From Microglena sp. YARC (Eukaryota; Chlorophyta; Chlorophyceae; Chlamydomonadales; Chlamydomonadaceae), in the NCBI GenBank assembly GCA_022414725.1, contig CM039462.1:126887556-126951555 (forward strand): a stretch of 64,000 nucleotides of DNA, given 5' to 3'. The stretch's first letter is position 1, and each line of letters starts with the position of its first letter. This document shows, one piece after another, positions 33,961 to 43,738 of this stretch. A model generated the notes under the pieces. The model saw only the letters and a list, made by a program, of their open reading frames with translations, had not been told where the DNA came from and searched no databases. A program made the translations under genes and the position numbers.

Positions 33961-36749
33961 CAACCAACACAGGTTTAAACAGGATAGCACATGGAGCCAA
34001 TAACGTCACAGTCAAGGCATGTTTTGTTTAGCTCATACAACGCACCAATCGAGGTCGACACATGATCTGCGTCTGCAAGACAGATGCCCCGCGGTGAAGG
34101 AACATATGCCGGGGATTGGAGGCACGAACCCATAACTAGGCGGCTGGCAGAAAAGCCGTCAGATATGCGAATGCAGGGTCCGTTGCGTCGCAGGAAGCAG
34201 GCTCTGAAATTGGTTGCGTCTCAGGTAGAAGAGCTGGGGGTCCTCCTGAAGTAACCTGCCAGGGAGCAGCGCGAGGGGCGGCAGGGCGGTGAATAGAGCA
34301 GGGTAGGGCATGCGTAAGAGAGAAATGAAGGGTGGGGAGCAGCAGCAGTTTGGGGGCAATCGCATGGCTCCATGAGCATGGAGCAATACAAGCACCCGTC
34401 AAACCCTACATCCGTAGCGAGGCTCGCTCTGCGCGTTGTTCATACGTTGGCTTTGATCTCGGACTCCTGTTCCTGATAACGCCGAGATCATCGCAACTCT
34501 CGATTTGTTCGGCTGGATGCACAATATTACCTGGTCGCCCGTCTAGGTGTTAATTGATCGAAGCAATGAACAGGGTAAATCAGGTAGCATGGATCCAATG
34601 CAACGATTGTGGCTGGAAATTGAGCAGTTGTTACATCGCAATGGCAGGCGAACGATGAGAAGGCTTTGCCCCATCCAGGAGCTTGAAGTTACCACCGCGG
34701 TAACCACCGCAACCGACATCAGCACTGCGGTTACAGCCCCGTGTGCCAGCTCAGCGGCGTGAGACTTGCGCGCATGAATGCACTTCGCCACAGATATAGC
34801 TTGTTTATAACCCTGCTTCTCCGCATCTTCGAGCAGAAGGAGGCTGCATTCCATGCCCGTGCTATAATTAGGCGAGGCAGCGATCCCGGGAGCCCGCAGC
34901 TACGACCAGCAGCTTCTAGCTAGCTCCCCTGACTGGCCTTTGAGCCAAAGCTAATGCGACCTAGTGCACGTTGACGTTAACAGAGCTGCTGGATTTTGGG
35001 GGGTAGCTCAGTTGCCTGGATCAAGGACTACAATATACCTATACGATATTGTTTTCACTGCTGATGAGGGCAAGTAGCCAAAGAGATTGGATATATTTTG
35101 GTGACAAATTGACAATGCTTTGGTTATGTAAGTGTCGGAAAGGCAATCAGCCTTAAATGCTAGAACCAGTCTGCATCACCTGGTAAGTATGATACTTCCG
35201 GTACTTTTTATTCCTTTGTAAGGAAATACATGCTCCTGTTAATATTGGTAATGCCGGAGATGAGGGGAACCCTGATTCATTTGTGTAACCAAGGTCTGGT
35301 TACCAAGCAGCTTGTAACACTAGAGCATGTATGACAACGACAAATTGATCCCTAGTAATGTATGTGACTGCCTGAGACAGCGAGTAGTCAGGTTGATGAC
35401 CAAAGCCATGTAGGGGACATTAGGGACTAGTCTTCGTTCTTATAGTGGTAATCAAGTTTCGGAATGAGGAACGATTAATGCTCAGCCTACATATCCGGTA
35501 TATTACCTTGGCTTGCTATTCAATGAGAAAATATGCCTAAAATCAGTAAAATGTGCTGCTGAAGTCACAGCTCGAACTTCTCGAGTTTTCCGGGATAAAG
35601 CTGGTTGCAGATATGAGTCAAGGTTTTGCAGTTACTAACAGACCACAGGCCACGTTTTGGTTGTTCCAATCTCAGGTGGAATTTATGGCTCACAAATCTT
35701 TAGTACTGGTCACGCTAAACATCTTCTTGGTGATTTGTGTATGGTGTTCCAGTCTTGGGGCGTGCCGAATAGGCTTTAATCAATTGCCGTGGGGCCCAAG
35801 CAGGGAGCCCGTAAACCGTGGTCAGTGGTAATTTAAGACCGGTAGTACAATTTAAGTTTAAACACCATCCTATTATAGCTTCTATATGAAGCGTGTCAAG
35901 GGAGTGAAGCGATGACCTGTGACGAATCCTACAACTTTGAGATCTTACCTAGTAGCAGCAAAAACTAAATCCTACATCGCCTGCAAGGAAAATAATAAAT
36001 GTATCCTGCACTTAACCATCCCCCTTCCAGCTGCCCACAGACGTGCCGGCTGTCTCGAGCAATACCATAATGTGTGGTACTGGATGGATTCATTTAATCA
36101 CTCTCCAATCCCCTTGAACTCTACACCCGGAGCTTGGCAGGTCCTAGATAAGCAAATTTCCATATCATCCCTACAAAACCCATGCCTAATTTATCCATAG
36201 TGGAAGATACCACGATGAAGGGCTTCAGCCCGCCAAAACGCTCCCCCCCCCCCCCCCCCCAACACGCAAATGGATTGCGATACGGTGGATGCTGACTTAG
36301 ACACAGCCCCCACCTGCAGCCCCCAAAACCGCCCACCCCTTCAGGTCACTACCGTCCAACCCAGACAACCCAAACACTTCACCATCATTCCCCTCGCCCC
36401 TTGCTTCTACTGTTACCAACCTGAAAAACGCGGCACACCAACCCTCCACCGCAAAAAGATTCGGGCACACCAACTAACATCCAATAACTCTTGACACTCC
36501 TTCCCCCCATCTCAAAATTCCTTAACACCCGCAGAACTTGGCCCAACATTAAACTCAAGCAAGCAGCAATCCACAACTTTTTTCTCACGCACATCAACCA
36601 CCGAGTAGTGGTACCACTATTTTAAAGAGAGCCCCCCCCACACACACCCCCCCAAAAAAGGCCAAGAAGCTCAAACAAACATGTCCCCCCCACACCCACC
36701 CTGCCCAGCCACTCCAAGACTCAAACATGAACGACATACATTTTCTGAT
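33961..36749. other. CACTA interior, unrecognised
   Basis: 2.8 kb between two satellite clusters. There are several short frames, none with a recognisable domain. 34547-34762 contains MDPMQRLWLE (see findings). A poly-C run lies at 36241-36260. Stops are frequent in 35000-35900, giving no coding signal. Confidence 0.4.
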
Positions 36750-38200
36750 TCTCAACGCAACTCAAATGCACTCCCAAAACATGCACACAAAATAATGCAT
36801 CACATGTGCATACGCAGAGTGACTCCCCCTGCTGCTGCCTTCAGCTTGGCATGCCTTGTAGTCCTGCTTCCACCTGTGCAACAGAAACCCACATCCATGT
36901 GCTACCTTACATGACAGCAGATGGGGGGCAACACGTGTCTCCAAGAACATGCAACACAAACACAGGCTGGTACATGACAGTAGTACCCCGGCCCACTCAT
37001 ATAAATGCATCTCAACCCCCCCTACCCCTTAAGCACAACATGCTAAGCGGGGAGCAGCAGTCGGCTAACGGTGCCCCTTCTCCAATTCGTTGCTCCCCGC
37101 TCAGCATGTTGTGCTCTCTTGTTTCCACCTGTGTGACACAGACACACATAGCATACAAGCACACAAAATAATGCATCACATGTGCATACGCAGAGTGACT
37201 CCCTCTGCTGCTGCCCTCTGCTTGGCATGCCTTGTAGTCCTGCTTCCACCTGTGCAACAGACACCCACATCCATGTGCTACCATACATGACAGCAGATGG
37301 GGGCAACAAGTGTCTCAAGAACATGCAGCACAAACACAGGCTGGTACATGACAGTAGTACCCCAGCCCACTCATATAAATGCAACTCAACCCCCCTACCC
37401 CTTCAGCACAAGATGCTAATAAGTGGGGAGCAGCAGTCGGCTAAGGGTGCCCCTTCTCAGTTGCTCCCGCTCAGCATGTTGTGCTCTCTTGTTTCCACCT
37501 GTGACACAGACACACATAGCATACATGCACACAAAATAATGCATCACATGTGCATACGCAGAGTGACTCCCTCTGCTGCTGCCTCTGCTTGGCATGCCTT
37601 GTAGTCCTGCTTTCATACATGACAGCAGATGGGGGGCAACAAGTGTCTCCAAGAACATGCAACACAAGCACAGGCTGGTACATGACAGTAGTACCCCAGC
37701 CCACTCATATAAATGCAACTCAACCCCCTACCCCTTCAGCACAGATGCTAATAAGTGGGGAGCAGTGGTCGGCTAGGGGTGCCCCTTCTCCAGTTGCTCC
37801 CCGCTCAGCATGTTGTGCTCTCTTCTTTCCACCTGTGCAACACAGACACACATAGCATACATGCACACAAAATAATGCATCACATGTGAATACACAGAGT
37901 GACTCCCTCTGCTGCTGCCCTCCGCTTGGCATGCTTGTAGTCCTGCTTCCACCTGTGCAACAGAGACCACATCCATGTGCTACCATCCATGATAGCAGAT
38001 GGGGGGCAACACGTGTCTCCAAGAACATGCAACACAACACAGGCTGGTACAGTAGTACCCCGGCCCACTCATATAAATGCATCCCCCCCCCCCCCCCCCC
38101 CCCGCCCCCCCTATCCCTTCAGCACAACATGCTAAGCGGGGAGCAGCAGAGGGCTAAGGGTGCGCTCAGCATGTTGTGCTCTTTTGTTTCCCTGCACCAT
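36750..38200. repeat. 350-bp satellite, cluster 2 (about four copies)
   Basis: Same unit as 32985-33960, here more homogeneous. Copies begin near 36780, 37150, 37520 and 37860, each ending in a C-rich junction (CAACCCCCCTACCCCTT...) and AGCGGGGAGCAGCAG. A partial copy ends at about 38190. Confidence 0.93.
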
Positions 38201-38335
38201 AAGCATCTGCTCCTCTGGAATCAGTTAGGAACGCTCCCCTCGAATCCGCCTAGCGAGCTGCAAATAAAGAGGGTGGGCAAATTTGAGAGTGAGCGCCTTT
38301 GTTTTTGTGCTTAGTGAGAGCTTAAGACAAAGTAG

Positions 38336-38700
38336 TGGGTAACGGCTATATTATATATTTGCCTACAGTACCTTAGTGGCTGCTATACACCCACTGCGCT
38401 GTAGCAAGTGCTTCAAGAGCACTCACATGGGCTACAGCTAGCGGGTGGTCGTCGCCTGCCCTTCTGGTACAAGGAAGGAAAAATAAACCTATAATCATGG
38501 GTGACAGGCTATATTATGTATTCCCCTGCCTACGGTACCTTGATGGCTGCTACTACCACCCACTGCGCTGTAGCAAGTGCTTCAAGAGCACTCACATGGG
38601 CTACAGCTAGCCGGTGGTCGTCGCTGCCTTCTGGTACAAGGAAAGAAAAAATAAAACTATAATCATGGGTGACAGGCTATATCCCGAAATATGCTTATGC
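38336..38700. repeat. 165-bp direct duplication
   Basis: GGGTGACAGGCTATATTATG-type starts, CACCCACTGCGCTGTAGCAA, GTGCTTCAAGAGCACTCACA and TGGGCTACAGCTAG occur twice (about 38336-38500 and 38500-38680). A poly-C tract follows at 38725-38748. Confidence 0.9.
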
Positions 38701-38818
38701 TTAGACCAGACCAGCAACACATTGCCCCCCCCCCCCCCCCCCCCCCCCTCTATCTAGGCCCGACCAGGCCAGCAACACACACAACCATCTACACCAACCA
38801 CCACATAGCCATTTATCC

Positions 38819-39290
38819 TCACAACACCTGCATATCCTTGGGCATGACCGTCACTCGCTTGGCTTTCGCAAGGATCTCACGAACAAGCCTTGCAAACGGT
38901 AGCTTGCGGATGAGCAGATCGGTGGACTTCTGGTACTTGCGGATTTCCCGCAACGCCACAGTGCCAGGCTGCAATGGAAATGGGAGGAATACTTAATCGC
39001 CTTTGCACGCACAGACTATTCAACCCGGCAGCTTCGACGCGCAGCCCACTACTACACCAGCCGCATTAGCCCGCTTCATCAATTTGCAGGCGATAGCCAG
39101 CCCCACCCCCTCAATTTGATTGATTATGGTGCTGTGTCGCATTTAACATTGCGAGACACTCACCTGTACCGGTGGGGCTTCTTCATGGGACCTGTGGCAG
39201 GGGCATTCCTAACCTGCGTCTTAGTCTCCAATTGATTCTTTGGGGCCTTGCCGCCGTGGACTTACGAGCGGTCTGTTTGGTACGCGCCAT
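38819..39290 (-). pseudogene. Histone H3 gene copy 1 captured in the CACTA
   Basis: H3 forms the nucleosome core. Exon 1 (39290 to 39163) starts [12 protein letters not shown]; a missing base then shifts frame, after which [14 protein letters not shown] and [14 protein letters not shown] follow. It ends at GTGAGT inside the Arg codon. Exon 2 (38968 to about 38827) reads [32 protein letters not shown], then jumps to [12 protein letters not shown]. About 40 residues of the histone fold are missing. A GTGTTG donor-like word and a TGA (38819-38821) follow. Frameshift plus internal deletion make it a pseudogene. The intron is retained, so capture happened at DNA level. Confidence 0.9.
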
Positions 39291-39558
39291 TCCAGCAATC
39301 AGGTGGATATGAGAGCATCAAGAATAAGGCAAGTGGTCAGATCTGTGGTATTCATTCAGTGCAACCAGGGTTTCGTGGTTTCTTCAGTGGCACCTCAAAT
39401 CGTACGGCATATCAAGCACGCACCTGGTAGTAGTCTCTTCCCGTAGAGACAGCGGACCCGTCACTGCAAACACCAGCCCGGAGTCGCACATCAACTAGCC
39501 CTGGGCCGAGGCCGATCCCGTACGCAGGCTTGTAAGATAGGTCGCGCGCGGAACATAC

Positions 39559-39629
39559 CTACACAGCTCGCCAGCCTCCTCGAGGGTAAGTGATGGCTTG
39601 CGCTCTGGGGTAGTTCGAACAGCTGCCAT
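39559..39629 (-). CDS. Exon-like fragment, possible captured first exon
   Basis: From an ATG at 39629 the minus strand reads MAAVRTTPERKPSL, TLEEAGELC, then AG at a GTATGT donor. The clean frame and donor suggest a captured first exon of some host gene. I do not recognise the peptide, and no continuing exon was found. Confidence 0.3.
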
Positions 39630-39819
39630 GCCGCTACCATTTCTTTCTCGAGTTAAGTCAAATACTAATTATATATTGTGCCGAGTAGTGCGATAAATAG
39701 GCACGGCTGCAATTCCGAGAGCAGTTCGAATGCAAGAATGGCAAGGTCGCGACATTTGAATTCAAACAGACGAGCGACAGCCAGCCGGGGGAAGCCTGGA
39801 AAGGGTCTGCAGCCGATTG

Positions 39820-40145
39820 GATCAGATGATTGGACTAGTGGTAATGCACAACGTTAAAAAATCAAGGTGTGTGTCGGGGGCTCGATTCCCCCCATCGGTA
39901 GATCTGAGCGTTGAAGGTCGTTTTCATCGTGACTACTTTGCAGGACCATTTACAGACCACGTTTGCAGCCAACACGGTAAAGGCTCTGTACCCCAGGACA
40001 TACATATTTTTTACAGTCCTTTTACAAACAACGAGTCCCTCTGTCATTTACAGACCTCGTTACAGACCATTTTACATAGTTCCCTATGTAAATGGTCTGT
40101 AACGAGGTCTGCCAAAGTCGGTAAAGGGCCCGAATATTGATAGTG
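39820..40145. repeat. Internal duplicate of the CACTA right end
   Basis: The block ends GTAAAGGGCCCGAATATTGA plus TAGTG, identical to the inverse of the left terminus. It contains a near-perfect palindrome (40054-40107) with 24-bp arms CCTCGTTACAGACC.../...GGTCTGTAACGAGG and centre TTC. A tRNA-like piece precedes it (TGGACTAGTGGTAATGC, then GGCTCGATTCC at 39885). It is followed by TAC, not GGA, so it is not the outer end. Confidence 0.85.
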
Positions 40146-40206
40146 TACACAGCAGAATCCTGCAAAGCTAGAATGGCGGAGGCCTGGAGGCGGAAGGCGA
40201 CATCTG

Positions 40207-40562
40207 ACGGATTTCCGCAACGCCACAGTGCCAGGCCTGCATTGGAAATGTGAGCAATATCAAACAGCTTTCACACGCAAAGACAATTAAACCCGGCCGC
40301 TTAGGCGCGCAGCCCACTACTACAAAAGCAGCAACAAGCCGCATCATCGATTTTCACGCGAGAGCCACCCCACCCCCTCAATTTGATTGCCTATGGTGTG
40401 TTGTGCCGCATTTAACATTGCGAGATACTCACCTGTAGCGATGGGGCTTCTTTCACGGGACATTTAGCTGACACACCCTTACCTTGCTTCTTCTTCGCTA
40501 ATTGATGTTTTTGGGGGCTTGCGCCTGTGGACTTACAAGCGGGCCTGTTTGGTACGCGCCCT
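40207..40562 (-). pseudogene. Histone H3 gene copy 2 captured in the CACTA, truncated
   Basis: It is a tandem duplicate of copy 1. Exon 1 (40562 to 40433) has lost its ATG (AGGGCGCGTACCAAACAG), has a stop after about nine codons, and keeps the GTGAGT donor. The intron ends ATGCAG; exon 2 survives for only about 30 bases (PGTVALRKS) to 40207. The acceptor keeps the G needed for the Arg codon that copy 1 lost, so the copies decayed independently. Confidence 0.85.
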
Positions 40563-40737
40563 ACAGCAATCAGGTAGATAGAAGAGCAACAAGATAAAGC
40601 AAGTGGTCAGATCTGTGGTACTTATTCAGTGCGTTTTATGCAACGAGGGTTTCGTGGTTTCCTCGCTCGCGCCTTGGTGGTACGTGTAAGGGTTTCCAGC
40701 CAGTTTCAGTGATACCACAGATCCTGCGGCGTAGCAT

Positions 40738-41027
40738 TTTGCTCAAGCTACGCAAGTTTTCGGGGGTTCGATTCCCTCAAGGTCATCCTGAGCGTTGCAA
40801 GTCGTTTTCATCGTGACTGTTTACAGACCATTTACAGGCCAGGTTGCCAGCCACCACGGTAAAAGCTCTGTACCCCAGGACTTACATACTTTTTACAGTC
40901 CTTTTACAAACCGTGAGTCCCCTCTGTCATTTACAGACCTCGTTACAGACCATTTACATAGGGAACTATGTAAATGGTCTGTAACGAGGTCTGCCAAAGT
41001 CGGTAAAGGGCCCTAATATTGATAGTG
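40738..41027. repeat. CACTA right end with palindrome
   Basis: A tRNA B-box-like GGGGGTTCGATTCCC (40760-40774) is followed by TTTACAG-rich DNA and a 24-bp-arm palindrome (40940-40993) with centre GGA. The terminal inverted repeat ends at 41027. Confidence 0.85.
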
Positions 41028-41308
41028 GGAGAAGGGAAGGGGATGGTGGGGCGCAGTGGAGGTAGAGATGGTTGTCAGGGGGGGTGAGGGGGGTTTGCTG
41101 GACGACAGCTTGATGCTCAATGGAGCAGAATCAATCCGGATACGCGATGATATACCGCACAAGAGTGGTGCCCCAGCGGAGGTTCTTGTCGGGTGGAGAG
41201 ACTTACTCGATCCTTTCAATTGATTCACTCCATGCGACAACAATCAAAATGCCCTTCAGCTCGGAAAACCGTCGAGCAAGGACAATCTCAAGCGAAGGGG
41301 CCGTAACC

Positions 41309-41552
41309 TGTGAATTTCCGGAGCATGTGCAGAGCACAGAGACGAGGGGAAGACGGTAAGGATAGATCTTTACAGTTAGATAAGCATTCGATCAATGCGT
41401 AGGAGGAAGTACTGAGATGGCGCGGCATCTTAGGGTACCGGATCAGAGTCCGTGCCCATAGCTGGCAGCGGCATCGCAGTACAGTGCAGCAGGAGGTAGA
41501 CCTTGTGCACTCTAAGTCACTCTAGGTGAGCGGTGAAACCCGGTGAATAACA
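41309..41552 (-). repeat. Long terminal repeat (5' LTR of minus-strand element)
   Basis: 244-bp partner of 28762-29008 with the same TG...CA ends. Followed by the TGCAT duplication (41553-41557). Confidence 0.93.
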
Positions 41553-42071
41553 TGCATATGTTTGAATGCCTTTTTATAATGATATTCGCCTCCGCTACCA
41601 GAAGCTGTTTACAGATATGTATAGGCATGTCCATGAGGATACCGACTTAACCGTATGGAATGTGGAATTCTGCGATTCACATGTAGACCTTTAGGATGGA
41701 AATGGCACTAAGACTTTCTGGAGCAACCTAGCCGACTATATTCTAACTTGTAGAAGAGCAAGACAGGAAGCCCTGGACTGCTTAGTGGCACCGTAATTTA
41801 TTATCCCTTTTTTCTCTTGTGACTTCTCATTGTTAGCTTCTTACCTCCGCCACTGTAAGTGGTTGAGATCTGGGTCCGGCTCTAGGGGGTTTAATACCTA
41901 CGCCACAAAACGGTGGTTGGGAGCTTTGGTTTGTTTGTCCTCGACACACCCCTGATGTAATGGGTTTTTTGCTTTGTGGGTGCTTTTTAACTTTTTGTTT
42001 AAAGCACTGAGTTCTCATACACCCTCGCGGTGTCAAGTAGACTTTAACATGTAACATGTAACATGTAATAA
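41553..42071 (+). pseudogene. LINE, decayed (part 2, right of nested insertion)
   Basis: Directly after the TGCAT copy the LINE frame resumes with MFEC, supplying the last Cys of a C-x2-C-x9-H-x3-C finger whose first part ends at 28761. After a one-base deletion it reads YNDIRLRYQKLFTDMYRHVH, then VWNVEFCDS with a later TAG and TAA (about 41796). A 3' untranslated region follows, and an AACATGT tandem tail at 42045-42071, typical of LINEs that end in a microsatellite. The match across a 12.8-kb insertion confirms the nesting. Confidence 0.88.
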
Positions 42072-42499
42072 GTCTGATCGTTAAATGATTGTAATAGAAA
42101 TAAGTGCCGGTTGTGTATCTTCCGAAAGAGGATTTATTGCTCGGCTGATGGTGGGTCGGGCAGTGTCTGACCTGTGAACAATGGCACCTGACAAGGCGGG
42201 TGTCGGGAAAGGGGGTCGGCAACATTGGTTTGGCCAGCAATGTGTTTCAATGTGTACTCAAATCGGAAGGAAATTGCCATCCATCGAGCCTGTTTGGGGC
42301 TGAGCAATTGCTGCATTTGCAGGTAAATCAAAGGACAGTGGTCGGGTATAAGGTTTTAAAGTGGGACCCTCAAGCTAAGCATTCAGAATTCACTGAGGAC
42401 TTTGTGGCAAGCAGAAAGATCAAGGGTCTCTTACTGCAATTGTTTCGGTTGGAGGAATATCGGGTGGTACTGGTAGTATCAGATTCAGATTTAGCATCA

Positions 42500-43370
42500 G
42501 ACTTCCAAATGTGTCGGATGTTCAGATGTGTCAGATATTGAGATATGCAGATATTCAGATATTCAAATGTTACCAGATGTTTTATATGTTCATAATGTGG
42601 TCATACCGTATGTTCAGAAGTTCAGAATTGAAAATACCAGATGTTCAGATGTACAGGTGTTCAGGTGTTCTGAAACTGTTGAACATACAGATGTCAGAAG
42701 ACACTCGCAGCTGTATGGTTCAACAATAAACGCATTTCTCGAGTGTGAGATTAGATGATTTCCCCAGCGGTCGAGGGTTAGTGGTCTTCCATTCTTTCAT
42801 TCGGTTCCACGCCAAGACTTAGTACTCGCCTAGATTCCACACCCGACGTGGTTCAGTGGGATTCGAACCCCTCCACCACTCGGGAAACGCGTTATAGATA
42901 GACAAAACAAGACACTCGCAGCTGTAACGTTCAACAGAAACGGATCAGATACTCAAGAGTTCAGGTGTTCAGGTGTTCACACGTTCAGATCTTCAGACGT
43001 CAGATGTTCAGGTGTTTCAGGTGTTCAGAGTGTTCAGATGTTCAGGTGTTCAGGTGTTTCAGGTGTTCAGATGTTTCAGGTGTTCAGTATGTTCAGATTT
43101 GTTCAGGTATTCTGAGACGGATCAGATTGTTCAGGTGTTCAGATTTAAAATACCAGATGTTAGATGTTCAGATGTACAGATGTACAGAATATCAGATATG
43201 CAGATGTTCGTAATTGCACATGTGTCAGTTTGTCAGATGTTCAGATGTTCAGATTTTCAGATTTTCAGATGTTCAGATGTTCAGAGGGTCAGGTGTTCAG
43301 ATGTTCAGATGTTCGATGTTCAGATGTTCCGGGGGTCAGGTGTTCAGATGTTCAGATGTCCAGCATAGAA
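42500..43370. repeat. GTTCAGAT minisatellite, interrupted
   Basis: Eight-to-nine-base GTTCAGATG/GTTCAGGTG units fill 42505-42690 and 42955-43370. The SINE-like insert lies between. Met-Phe-Arg-Cys-Ser frames are by-products. Confidence 0.95.
42729..42908 (-). mobile_element. Probable tRNA-derived SINE
   Basis: On the minus strand the segment begins near 42890 with an A-box-like CCCGAGTGGTGG and a perfect B box GGTTCGAATCC (42861-42871), then an unrelated body. Flanking direct repeats AGACACTCGCAGCTGTA plus GTTCAACA stand at 42701-42728 and 42910-42936. The spacing of the boxes is shorter than in an intact tRNA, so the head is degenerate. Confidence 0.5.
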
Positions 43371-43385
43371 ATTGCAGATTTTGGT

Positions 43386-43738
43386 TAGGGGATCCAAGCA
43401 TCATATGGCTGGATTGAGGAAAGACTGGTCAGAGTGAGCGGAGGCTGAGGTAGGCTGAGGCTGAGGGAAATCTGAGGACAGATCTGAGATGGATCTGAGG
43501 CTAGCTGGGTGAATCTATCTGGATGGATCCATGGGGATCTGAGAAAGGCTGATTGATCGGAGGATCTCAGGCGGATCTGGGTGATGCTGATTGATCTCAT
43601 ACAGACATGAGGCTGATTTGAGGCGGAACTGTGGGGCTGATCTGAGCTGTTGGGCTCACATTTCATCGGTTTCGGGTAGTGCGGAAGGTCGGTGTAGTCC
43701 GGAAGGTCGGTGTACAGTGCACTATCGGAGAGTTCGCC
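43386..43738. other. GGCTGA-rich low-complexity segment
   Basis: Repeated GATCTGAGG/GGCTGAGG words; no coding frame. It lies between the two RNase H halves of the gypsy remnant. Confidence 0.6.

Larger units (their letters stand above)
32268..41027. mobile_element. CACTA (EnSpm-type) transposon, non-autonomous, gene-carrying
   Basis: The left end is CACTATCAATATTCGGGCCC followed by TTTACCGAC. The right end is the exact inverse with one mismatch (GGGCCCTAATATTGATAGTG). The 3-bp duplication GGA stands at 32265-32267 and 41028-41030. Both ends are packed with CTGTAAA/TTTACAG words in both orientations, like the subterminal binding motifs of CACTA elements. The interior has two histone H3 relics, a 71-bp exon-like fragment, 350-bp satellites and unrecognised DNA. 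No transposase was recognised. Confidence 0.88.
28762..41552 (-). mobile_element. LTR retroelement, gag-only, carrying a nested CACTA
   Basis: Long terminal repeats lie at 28762-29008 and 41309-41552 with target duplications TGCAT. It is read on the minus strand. The purine tract next to the 28762 LTR (complement of 29009-29023, AATTGGGGGGGA before TGTTATT) marks the 3' end, and the gag-like frame points the same way. Subtracting the CACTA (32268-41030 with one TSD copy) leaves about 4.0 kb: LTR, a leader near 600 bp, gag, about 1.6 kb without open frames, LTR. No protease, integrase or reverse transcriptase is visible, so it is non-autonomous. Confidence 0.85.

Noticed and set aside
34996..35045. 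tRNA gene (GGGGGGTAGCTCAGTTG)
   Set aside because: It has a D-arm-like start but no B box or acceptor partner within tRNA distance.
32912..38314. Series of Cys/His-rich 60-140-codon frames that look like zinc-finger genes
   Set aside because: The frames repeat with the 350-bp satellite and are frameshifted between copies.
39827..39905. Intact tRNA gene
   Set aside because: A- and B-box-like words are present, but the acceptor stem does not pair and a degenerate copy occurs in the duplicate at 40738.
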